A stretch of 9,659 nt of DNA from Candidatus Cloacimonadota bacterium (lineage in GTDB: Bacteria > Cloacimonadota > Cloacimonadia > Cloacimonadales > TCS61), in contig JAQICU010000185.1 of NCBI GenBank assembly GCA_027858325.1, positions 1 through 9,659 of the forward strand, written 5' to 3'. Under the pieces are notes generated by a model. It saw only the letters and a list, made by a program, of their open reading frames with translations, had not been told where the DNA came from and did no database searches. The translations under genes and the position numbers were made by a program. This document shows, one piece after another, positions 1 to 7,600 of the stretch. The first letter of the stretch is position 1, and the number at the start of each line of letters is the position of its first letter.

Positions 1-110
1 TAATAATATAATTATGTAAGCATAAAGTGAAAGCTTTTATTTGACAGAATTATGAACAATTTGCTTTTTCAAAAGTGAATCTTTTATTAAGATTTAATAA
101 GGAGAATCTT

Positions 111-215
111 ATGAGTAACAAATCAAAAGATGCCAAGAAATCCGAAACCAAAAACAAAGCTAAACTATCAATCAAAGAGAAACGCAAAGCGAAAAAAGAA
201 AAACATGAAAAATGA
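111..215 (+). CDS. Small lysine-rich protein, 34 aa, unknown function
   Basis: A 34-residue frame opens at ATG 111 and stops at TGA 213-215. A strong AAGGAG ribosome site (99-104) lies six bases upstream, which is the main reason to accept so short a gene. The product is almost entirely polar: about 15 of its 34 residues are lysine, with few hydrophobic residues. It has no signal peptide, membrane segment or cysteine. The second half (SIKEKRKAKKEKHEK) would be a highly basic helix. Short KEKRxAKKxK-type proteins of this style are found in many bacteria as hypothetical proteins; nucleic-acid or ribosome binding is plausible from the charge but not shown. The next small gene begins 36 bases downstream and shares its composition, so the two are probably cotranscribed. 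I see no clear promoter in the 110 bases upstream. Confidence 0.6.
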   Translation: MSNKSKDAKKSETKNKAKLSIKEKRKAKKEKHEK

Positions 216-251
216 TATTGATATCGGTATATATGCCGAAAGGAGAACAGC

Positions 252-419
252 ATGAAATCCAAAGAGAGATACACTGTAAAGACCGCCAAAGAAAAAGTTC
301 TTCTCCACACAAATGATATGGCAGAAGCTTTGAAATTGAAAGAAGAACATAAACACGAAGGTGCTTACATAGACGACAGAAAAAGCAAAAGCAAACATAA
401 AAAAACTTTTTTCAGATAA
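252..419 (+). CDS. Small basic protein, 55 aa, unknown function
   Basis: The frame runs from ATG 252 to TAA 417-419 with an AGGAG ribosome site at 241-245, six bases before the start. The 55-residue product has a mixed-charge N-terminal two thirds; residues 11-38 include TAKEKVLLHTNDMAEALKLK and could form an amphipathic helix. The tail is basic, with DDRKSKSKHKK before a closing TFFR. There is no signal peptide or transmembrane segment, so it should be cytoplasmic. It follows the 34-residue lysine-rich gene by 36 bases, and both have near-ideal ribosome sites, suggesting a small operon of highly translated proteins. The minus-strand frames over this stretch are T-rich shadows of its lysine codons. 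I do not recognise the family. Confidence 0.6.
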   Translation: MKSKERYTVKTAKEKVLLHTNDMAEALKLKEEHKHEGAYIDDRKSKSKHKKTFFR

Positions 420-780
420 ATTTCTATATGATTAGTATTATTGCATTTCTGTTGCCAATTAGTATAATCTTTTTTTATATTAATTTATTGTTTAATAGTG
501 ATCAAAAGACATTTTATAGACAAAAAGCCCTTCAATGGAGGTACTGAAATAACTGCCTTGGGAACTTACAGTAGTTTTGCAACAAAGGAGAAGCAGGTAG
601 GAATTGAACACATCCAGTATTTGAAGGAATAAAATTGGAAGATGATGACGGAAAAAAATAAAGGGGAAGATTAATTCGTTAAATTTTTGAAATTCAATTA
701 TCTGAAATAAAATATCATACAACAATCTCTTCACTATTATACTGTTCTGGACTGATAAATGTTGTGGGATTTATTAAAAC
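420..780 (+). other. Intergenic stretch with no convincing gene
   Basis: This interval between the small basic genes and the TrmB-family regulator is strongly AT-rich, with a T-run near 470-477. It holds one short open frame with protein-like composition (498-632, listed separately) and a ten-codon frame at 643-675 too short to credit. A TATACT hexamer at 738-743 resembles a -10 box but has no matching -35 at 15-19 bases. I see no tRNA, riboswitch, terminator with a T-tract or repeat array here. Confidence 0.5.
498..632 (+). pseudogene. Possible gene remnant or very small ORF, 44 codons
   Basis: From GTG 498 to TAA 630-632 the frame encodes 44 residues of normal, non-repetitive composition. 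It includes FIDKKPFNGGTEITALGTYS and then a segment ending in KQVGIEHIQYLKE. This looks more like a piece of a real globular protein than random AT-rich translation, which would be dominated by Lys, Asn, Ile and Phe. The frame is open upstream to about 468, but that extension is T-rich (SFFYILIYCL) and has no ATG. No good ribosome site precedes the GTG. I do not recognise a family. A decayed fragment of a longer gene is my first reading, and chance is a real alternative. Confidence 0.2.
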
Positions 781-810
781 TTGACAGAATCTCCTCGGCT
801 TTATTCTATT
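781..810 (+). promoter_or_regulatory. Candidate sigma-70 promoter for the TrmB-family gene
   Basis: A perfect TTGACA (781-786) is followed after 18 bases by TCTATT (805-810), a 4/6 match to a -10 box. A transcript starting near 817 would leave a leader of about 27 bases, with the GGGGG ribosome site at 834-838 and the TTG start at 844. The same TTGACA overlaps the most upstream possible TTG start of the regulator frame, so this reading argues against that start. Confidence 0.4.
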
Positions 811-833
811 GTCTCTGTTGGGGACAACAATAA

Positions 834-838
834 GGGGG
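834..838 (+). promoter_or_regulatory. Ribosome binding site deciding the TrmB-family start
   Basis: GGGGG within TAAGGGGGAT lies five bases before TTG 844 and only two before TTG 841. The usual spacing therefore favours 844. No comparable site stands at a proper distance from TTG 781, where the nearest purine run (GGGA 766-769) is 11 bases away. Confidence 0.45.
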
Positions 839-843
839 ATTTG

Positions 844-1671
844 TTGGAAAAAGCAATAATCATTGAACAATTTAAACACCTTGGATTAACTGATGCATCA
901 GCAAGAATATATTTACTCCTTCTCCATGAATGTAATTCTACTGCTTCCGAAATTGCCCGTAAAACCGGAATTTCAAGACCAAAAACTTATGAATATCTTT
1001 CCCGATTAGTAGATAAAGGAATTTGTACAGAAATATTGGGTAGTGTAAAAAAATATGCTGCAACCAATCCCAAAACTGCTTTTAATAAAATCCAAAATCA
1101 GATAAAGGCAGATTATGAAAATTCGTCAGTTATCGTTACACAGCTTTCCAAACTTTTGTTGCCTATTTATCTTACTCCAAACGAGCACTATGATCCATTA
1201 GATTATATTCAAGTGATACGCGAACGTAATAGCATTATAGATAAATTTGAATCATTGGAAAAAATGTCAAAAAATGAAGTTCTTTCTCTGGTAAAATTAC
1301 CGTTTGTAATGGATTTGAAAGCAACTTTGAATCCAGTAGAATTTAATTCTTTAAAACGGAAAGTGGTATTTAAAACCATCTATAATCGTGAGGATTTGAA
1401 AATCCCACAATTAATGAAAGCGATAGAAGCCTTTGAAGAAGCAGGAGAACAAATCCGGATCAGCGATCTTTTTCCCATTCCATTCAAGATGTTTATCTTC
1501 GATATGAAAACTGTAATGTTTACATTGGAAGATAAAAATACAACCGGATCAAGACTTACATCACTGATAATTGAACACCTGGATCTTATTAAGGGCTTGA
1601 AAAATGTATTCGATTTATATTGGAGTAATTCAGTAACACTGGATGAATATAAGAAAAGCAACAAGACATAG
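844..1671 (+). CDS. TrmB-family transcriptional regulator
   Basis: The product (275 aa from TTG 844) starts with a TrmB-type winged helix. Residues 8-30 (EQFKHLGLTDASARIYLLLL plus context) form the opening helices. STASEIARKTGISRPKTYEYLSRL, around residues 33-56, is the helix-turn-helix, and VDKGICTEI followed by KKYAATNP forms the wing. The C-terminal half, about 110-270, resembles the PLD-like effector-side domain seen in many TrmB-family proteins: EEAGEQIRISD, then a FKMFIFDMKTVMFTLED strand pair, and a closing helix ending LKNVFDLYW. Members of this family bind DNA and often respond to sugars; the ligand here cannot be read. The frame could extend to TTG 781 (296 aa), but that TTG lies inside a TTGACA box and lacks a ribosome site. 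No in-frame ATG exists near the N-terminus. The gene ends 54 bases before the LVIVD-protein gene and probably leads its operon. Confidence 0.88.
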   Translation: MEKAIIIEQFKHLGLTDASARIYLLLLHECNSTASEIARKTGISRPKTYEYLSRLVDKGICTEILGSVKKYAATNPKTAFNKIQNQIKADYENSSVIVTQLSKLLLPIYLTPNEHYDPLDYIQVIRERNSIIDKFESLEKMSKNEVLSLVKLPFVMDLKATLNPVEFNSLKRKVVFKTIYNREDLKIPQLMKAIEAFEEAGEQIRISDLFPIPFKMFIFDMKTVMFTLEDKNTTGSRLTSLIIEHLDLIKGLKNVFDLYWSNSVTLDEYKKSNKT

Positions 1672-1697
1672 CGTTTTAGAAAGATCGCTTTGTTGCT
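1657..1697 (+). other. Hairpin spanning the TrmB-gene stop codon
   Basis: AGCAACAA (1657-1664) pairs with TTGTTGCT (1690-1697), and AGCG (1670-1673) pairs with CGCT (1686-1689). The structure has a five-base one-sided bulge (1665-1669) and a 12-base loop. The TAG stop (1669-1671) lies inside it. No T-tract follows, so it is not a standard terminator. It could protect or separate message segments in the regulator/surface-protein transcript, or it could be chance. Confidence 0.35.
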
Positions 1698-1725
1698 ATT
1701 CTATATAATAAAAGGAATAGTAATT

Positions 1726-4584
1726 ATGAAAAAAAAAGTTTTGATTCATTTTGCAATTTTGATTTATGTTTGTTCAATTTTTGCTGATCCCGGCATTCCC
1801 AAATACACAGAGAATTTTTTAAATTATCCTTACGGCACGATCTACCAAGAGGATTTTCTCTTTGATTATGAAAATTTCAATTTGCGTGAACCGATTGATT
1901 TTGATTCATCATCAGTAAGCTTTGAAGGCAATTGGCCGTTTGGTTACAGCTATTCGCTTTCTGCCGATGAAGCTGCAAATCTGGTTTTCACTGGTTCTGG
2001 TGGTGGTATTTTAATCACCGATGTAAGTGATCCGGAAAATCTTCAGGTTGTGTCAGAAGTGAGAGGTCGTTCGCTGGTAGATGCAAGTTATTACGATGCA
2101 GCTACTCAACGTCTTTATTTGGCTGCTTATTTTTCCGGTGTGGAAATCTGGGATTTGTCGGACCTTAACAATCCATCTTTTCTCAGTCGCTGTCCTACCG
2201 AACCCTACCCAAGAGCCGGGATCTATGCTTCAGGAAATTACGTTTTTGCAGCAACAGTAGCACACGGTTTACGGGTAATCGATGTTTCAGATCCAACAGC
2301 TCCCTTTGAAGCTGCGTTTTGTAATGTCAGTAACAGTGTTTGGTACATGGATGTAGACGGAGATTACATTTATCTGTCGGATACTTCCGCCGGAATGAAA
2401 GTTGTGGATATTTCCAATCCGTTAAATCCTTCGGTGGTTGCCACCTATCCAACTGCCAAAGGAGATATTTTCATTTCGGGAAATTATGCCTACATTGCTC
2501 ATAATGGATTTGGTTTGAGGATTTTTGATATCACAAATCCTCTCAGTGCTTTTGAAGTTGGAACTTGCAGTTTACCTAATTATCCTCACGAAGTTACTGT
2601 CGTAGGAAATTATGCTTTTCTTGCAGGTAATGAATGCGGATTGGTGGCAATTAATGTTTCTGATCCTGCCAATCCCTTTATTGAAAGCGCGATTGCAGAC
2701 TATTTTCAGCACATCACAACCTGCGGTGGAACCATTTTTGTAACCAGCGAAATGGATGGATTTTTTGCTTACGATGTTTCCGACCCATCCTCGATGCAGA
2801 TTGCTGATGAGTATAATTTGGCAGGATATACAGTAGATATTGCTGTCTCCGGAAATTACCTTTATACCGGAAGCGGTGGCTTCAGAGTAATAGAAATTTC
2901 CGATCCAAGCGAACCGACTCAAGTTGGCTTTTCCGAAATCGAGGGAGGATGTGTAGCCGTGACAGGAGATCATGTTGTCTATTGTCCCAAAACGATGTCC
3001 GGTAACAACCAGATAAGTATAATGAATGTGGAAGATCCAGCCAATCCTTTCCGGGAAGGTTACATCACAAGTTCCACCATGACTTATGATCTGGCTGCCC
3101 AGGATGAGCTGGCCTATGTAGCTTGCTGGTGGGCTGGTGTAAAAATAATTGATCTTTCCGCTCCTGCTTCACCTTTCATGGCGTCGGAAGTGTTGCGCTG
3201 GACAAATGGTGCTATTCCCGGCGTTGAATTTTGTTACGCTCAAGCAGTAGATGTTCAGGGCAATTATCTATACATTATTGATTACGGCCCATTCCCGGAT
3301 GATGACACTTTTGGACTTTATATCGTTGATGTTTCCATTCCTGCCAGCCCGGTTGTAGTTAATCGTTATTCAAATTTTACAAGCATGGGATATGATCTTG
3401 ATGTGGAAGGCGACTATGCTTATATTGCCGATGCCAATGGCGGCATGGAAGTTATCGATATTTCTGACCCGCTGGCTCCTGTTACCGTTTCCTACAGCAT
3501 TTTGGGTGATTCAGCTCAGGGAATTCATGCGGATGGAGATTTTGTATATGTAGCAAATTATATTCTAAGTGGTGTCCAAGTATTTGATGTAACCGATCCC
3601 TCTTCTCCTGATAATGTTGGATACTACCAGAGAAGCGGCTGCTTTGCGTTAAGTGTAGATTCAAAAGATCAATATATCTTTGTGGCTGATGGACTGACTG
3701 GAGTACAGATATATAATAATCTTCTTTTCGCTTTCCCTTCGACTGGAACAATAGTAGGAACCGTGACAGTGCTTCCGGCTGCAAACCTAGAAGAAGTTGT
3801 AATCAACATGGGAGCATTAACGACAAATCCGGATGAGAACGGATTATTCTCGCTTGAAGTTCCGGTTGGAACTTACACAGCCACAGCTTCTCTAAATGGT
3901 TACGAAACTATTTCCATCGAAGATGTAGAAATCTTAGAAGGACAGGTTACAACGATTTTCTTTGAATTGCATTATTTGCAAGCACCGGAAAATCTGGAAG
4001 CTATTGCTGAAGAAAACAGTGTAAATCTTTCATGGGAGCACGAACAACCAACTGATAATATTATCAAAAATCAAGCTAGCTCAAATCGTGAATTCCAGAA
4101 TTTTAATATTTACAGGAATGTAGATGGCGGAGCTTTCGACGTTTTGGCTACTACCACCGAGCTTACATACGAGGACATTTTAGATAATGCTGGAGAATAT
4201 GAATATTACGTAACTGCAGCCTATGATCAGGAAAATGAAAGTGAAGCATCCAATACAGAAACTGTATTTTGGGATGGAACAGATTCCGGTAATTTACTCA
4301 TTCCAACTATAAATGCATTGTATCAGAATTCACCGAATCCATTCAACCCGGATACTAAGATCAGTTTTGACCTTAAAGATGATCAATTTGTTTCGTTAGT
4401 AATATATAATATGAAAGGACAGAAAGTTAGACAGCTTGTCTGTAATCAATTATCAACAGGTAGGCATTCATTAGTTTGGAATGGAAAAGATGATAATAAT
4501 AAACTAGTTTCATCTGGAATTTATTTCTATAAAATTAAAGCAGAAGAATTCCAGAAAACCAAGAAAATGCTGCTGATGAAATAA
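1726..4584 (+). CDS. Secreted LVIVD-repeat beta-propeller protein with Type IX-style sorting tail
   Basis: I start this 952-residue protein at ATG 1726, behind AAAGGA (1711-1716). The frame is open back to TTG 1690, but that start lies in the hairpin's 3' arm and would put 12 residues before the signal peptide. Order of parts: signal peptide (KKKVLIHFAILIYVCSIFA, cleavage near residue 20); about thirteen LVIVD-type repeats over residues ~86-665, each with a motif like LRVIDVSDPTAP; a carboxypeptidase-regulatory-like Ig domain (~674-751, GTIVGTV...GTYTATASLNGYETI); one fibronectin type III domain (~752-848); and a C-terminal sorting/FlgD-Ig-like module (~863-952) with SPNPFNPDT, GRHSLVWNGKDDNN, SGIYFYK and KKMLLMK. 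Such tails direct Type IX secretion and surface attachment in related lineages. LVIVD propellers are thought to bind other molecules; I see no catalytic motif. It is followed by a 65-base gap without a terminator and a second protein with the same kind of tail. Confidence 0.9.
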   Translation: MKKKVLIHFAILIYVCSIFADPGIPKYTENFLNYPYGTIYQEDFLFDYENFNLREPIDFDSSSVSFEGNWPFGYSYSLSADEAANLVFTGSGGGILITDVSDPENLQVVSEVRGRSLVDASYYDAATQRLYLAAYFSGVEIWDLSDLNNPSFLSRCPTEPYPRAGIYASGNYVFAATVAHGLRVIDVSDPTAPFEAAFCNVSNSVWYMDVDGDYIYLSDTSAGMKVVDISNPLNPSVVATYPTAKGDIFISGNYAYIAHNGFGLRIFDITNPLSAFEVGTCSLPNYPHEVTVVGNYAFLAGNECGLVAINVSDPANPFIESAIADYFQHITTCGGTIFVTSEMDGFFAYDVSDPSSMQIADEYNLAGYTVDIAVSGNYLYTGSGGFRVIEISDPSEPTQVGFSEIEGGCVAVTGDHVVYCPKTMSGNNQISIMNVEDPANPFREGYITSSTMTYDLAAQDELAYVACWWAGVKIIDLSAPASPFMASEVLRWTNGAIPGVEFCYAQAVDVQGNYLYIIDYGPFPDDDTFGLYIVDVSIPASPVVVNRYSNFTSMGYDLDVEGDYAYIADANGGMEVIDISDPLAPVTVSYSILGDSAQGIHADGDFVYVANYILSGVQVFDVTDPSSPDNVGYYQRSGCFALSVDSKDQYIFVADGLTGVQIYNNLLFAFPSTGTIVGTVTVLPAANLEEVVINMGALTTNPDENGLFSLEVPVGTYTATASLNGYETISIEDVEILEGQVTTIFFELHYLQAPENLEAIAEENSVNLSWEHEQPTDNIIKNQASSNREFQNFNIYRNVDGGAFDVLATTTELTYEDILDNAGEYEYYVTAAYDQENESEASNTETVFWDGTDSGNLLIPTINALYQNSPNPFNPDTKISFDLKDDQFVSLVIYNMKGQKVRQLVCNQLSTGRHSLVWNGKDDNNKLVSSGIYFYKIKAEEFQKTKKMLLMK
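1981..3720 (+). repeat. Coding tandem LVIVD repeats, 13 clear plus one degenerate
   Basis: The translated stretch shows thirteen copies of a motif of the form (L/V)xI(V/I)D(V/I)S(D/N)PxxP, spaced about 40-50 residues apart. Examples are ILITDVSDP, VEIWDLSD, LRVIDVSDP, MKVVDISNP, LRIFDITNP, LYIVDVSIP, MEVIDISDP and VQFDVTDP-like VQVFDVTDP. A fourteenth copy, GVQIYNNLLFAFP, has lost the DVSDP turn. At DNA level the copies have diverged, with only short shared words such as GATGTTTC followed by GATCC or GACCC, so this is an old repeat rather than recent duplication. Confidence 0.85.
4318..4584 (+). repeat. C-terminal sorting-module segment, copy 1
   Basis: This segment encodes the last ~89 residues of the LVIVD protein and is paralogous to 7428-7691. 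DNA words such as GTTTGGAATGG, AAAGATGATAAT and TTTATTTCTATAAAAT are shared in the same order, and the proteins share PNPFNP, KGQKV, WNGKDDN, SGIYFYK and KKMLL. Confidence 0.7.
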
Positions 4585-4649
4585 TGATTGACTTTAATAA
4601 TTAGGTTTGATTGAAAAGTATTGTTAAAAAAAATAAGGAGTGAAAAAAT

Positions 4650-7600
4650 ATGAAAAAGGTATTAATTAGTATTTTCGTATTGTTTTGTTTAATGAATTTA
4701 TCTGCATCTATGGTTATGCAGCAGTCATTAACAAATGAAGAAAACGGAATTGAACAAAGGTTTGAACTAACAGATGAATTGCCATTACAAATCCAAAATT
4801 CTACGTTCATCAGCCGCGACAGTAGAGTCTCTACTTTATGGCAAACATCTGATCCGGGTGCGATCGCTGGTGCGATAGCTGTATCACCAACCTTAGAAAA
4901 TTCATTTGTACAATGGCATTTGAATAATGAAAGAGTCTCATTATTTCATGATTCTTCTATCCCAGTATGGGAGTATGTAGTTGCCGACCTTGATTTCGGT
5001 TATCCCATCGATATGCTTGAAGACGGGACAATTCTGGCTATTGGTGATGATGTTGTATTGAGAATGTTTGGACCAGGATCATCTACACCAACCTGGGAAC
5101 ATACAATCGGCCGAACTATTTCGGGTTTGAAACTTACCCCTGATGGCACTGGTGTTTATATTTCTTTTTTCGATGCCGGCCTGAATCAAGGAGTAGTAGA
5201 GAAATATGAAGTTGGCGACGAATCTCCTCTCTGGTCTTCAAGTTTTGCCGGGGGAGCTCAAACATTAGATATGAGTGGAGATGGTTCTACTCTTATTTTC
5301 ACTCAATACGGTGGCGGCAACAGTAATATGTGGGTACTCGATTCTTCTGATGGAAGCGTTATTTTTCAAGGACCTGAATATAATCAAAATAATCCTGCGA
5401 TCTGTGATGATGCTTCGATAATAGTAAATGGAGATTATTCCGGTTATGTACACGTTTATGAATATAATGAAACTCTGGAAATATACGAAGAAAAATGGAA
5501 TTTTCATGTAGCTGGAGGAGGAACTTCCGATTGGATTGGCGGAATGTCAATTTCTGCTGATGGGTCTACAATCGCTGTAGGAACACTTACTTTTATAACA
5601 GGCGGGTACAACGGCCAGATCTATGTTTTCAACACTTATTCTCCCACTCCACTCTGGGTTTATGAGAATTTTGGTGATTACGTAACAGAAGTTGATATGA
5701 GCCATAATGGCTCTTTAATTGCTGCTTCAGGATATGGACCATTGAACCATAGCACAGCAGATTTTCTGTTGTTTCGAAAAGAGAGCAATATTCCTGTTTA
5801 TGAAATAAATACGCCTGGCTCTATGTTTGCATTGGATATGGCTTCCGATGGTTCTTTTTGCACAGTTGGCGGAAAAGCTGTGCATGCTCGTGACTTTGGA
5901 AGTGGAGGACTGGTTTACAGCGTAGATTGTGATCTTGGTGGTGGCTTTATTACAGGTACAATTAATCTGGATGGAGAGGATGATAATTCAGGCATAAAAA
6001 TAGAAATTCCTGCACTGATCGATTATTATACCTACTCTGATTATGATGGCAATTTTACTTTGAATAACGTTCCTGCCGACACTTATTCTATTGAATATTC
6101 TAAGATAGGCTATCTTCCAAACAGTAGTGAAGATGTGATAGTAATCGAAAATGAAACAACAGATGTTGGTGAGATCTTGATGGAATCATCTGGCTCTCCT
6201 CCTGTGAATTTAATGGCGAGTCATGCTTCGGGTATCACAGTTGAATTGAACTGGGAAGAACCGCTCACCGGTACTGTTGAGGGATACAATATTTATCGGA
6301 AACAATATGAAATGGATCCCTACCCGGAAGAGCCACTTGCTTTAGTTGGAGCAGAAGTAATTTCCTACAGTGACAATACAGATTTACCTCTGATTGAATA
6401 TTATTACGTAGTTACAGCAATACTTGCCGGAAGTTTACAAAGTCCTTATTCCAATGAAGTCAGTGGTTGGATCAGCTCCGGATTTGTAGTGGATGAGATC
6501 AGCGTGTATGAAGGGGCAACCCCCACAATTGACGGCACGATTACTCCAGGTGAATGGGACGATGCATTTATGCTGGATTCTTCTGATTTCTGGGGAAGCT
6601 ACGATAACACCATTCAACCCATTGGAAGCGTAATTGGTTATTTTAAAATGAATGCTAGTGCAACAGAACTTTACGTAGCTTACATAAATTATAACGATAC
6701 GGTTATAGAAGATCACGATGAAGTAGCACTCTATATCGATGATAATAATGATGGCGTTTTCTCTCCTGAAACTCAAGGCAATGAAGGGAATTACTGGGCA
6801 GCTTATTACGCAGCTGGAAATCAACTAAAGTTCCGACCGATCTATGATACAGGGGGAACCGGTGATATCTTCTTTCTTCCCGACCCTCAATTAGAAGTTT
6901 CTATTGCTACCGGTTATGTTGTTTATGAATTCATGATCCCAATCGGTACAGAACCTTGGGAGATCAATCCCAGCGTAGATAATCAATCCAGTCTGGCAAT
7001 TTTTGTGCTGAACGATCCCAGCGACTTTGATGGCTGGTGGCCACTGGATAACATAAATCTTTTTGCACCGGATGGATTTGGAACAATTACATACGGAACT
7101 GTTCCAGTAGCTCCACCTGCACCAGATAATGTAACTCTTGAACCGATTACTGATATATTACTTGACCTCAGTTGGAATATGCCCCCGATTAATGACTTCG
7201 ATCATTTCAATATTTATCTTGCTATTGATGATGATGACTTCGAGATAATCGACGAAACAGTTGGAGTTGAATATCTTTATGAATATGACAATATTCCATC
7301 TACAACTTACAAATTCTATGTAACAACTGTTAATCAACAGGAAATGGAATCTGATGCATCTGAGATAGTGGAATACTTTACTGTTGATGCGGATGGAAAT
7401 GTCATCCCAATTTCTACAAAATTGAATAGCAATTATCCCAATCCGTTTAATCCTGAAACAACGATTTCATTTTCCGTAGCACAAGCATCCTCGTTTGTGA
7501 ATGTTGAGATTTTTAATATTAAGGGACAGAAGGTTAAACAACTTGTACATGAAATTCTTCCATCAGGTAAACATACGATCGTTTGGAATGGCAAAGATGA

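Noticed and set aside
41..90. Promoter for the lysine-rich genes from TTGACA 41-46 or TTGCTT 61-66 with TATTAA 85-90
   Set aside because: TTGACA has no -10 at 15-19 bases, and the TTGCTT/TATTAA pair would start transcription at the ribosome site itself.
643..675. Ten-codon frame MMTEKNKGED
   Set aside because: It is too short and has no strong ribosome site or conserved motif to support it.
50..734. Minus-strand open frames of 76-86 codons rich in Phe, Leu and Ser
   Set aside because: They are antisense to lysine-rich small genes and AT-rich spacer. Their Phe/Leu richness simply reflects A-rich sequence on the other strand, and none has a good ribosome site.
1690..1725. Upstream TTG start adding 12 residues to the LVIVD protein
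   Set aside because: It has no ribosome site, lies in the hairpin arm and would displace a textbook signal peptide that begins at ATG 1726.
1981..3720. Possible CRISPR or recent tandem DNA duplication
   Set aside because: The periodicity is at protein level with diverged DNA and no constant repeat/spacer lengths.
2572..6824. Minus-strand open frames inside the two large surface-protein genes
   Set aside because: Their composition is unlike proteins, and the + strand frames have complete domain architecture, signal peptides and ribosome sites.
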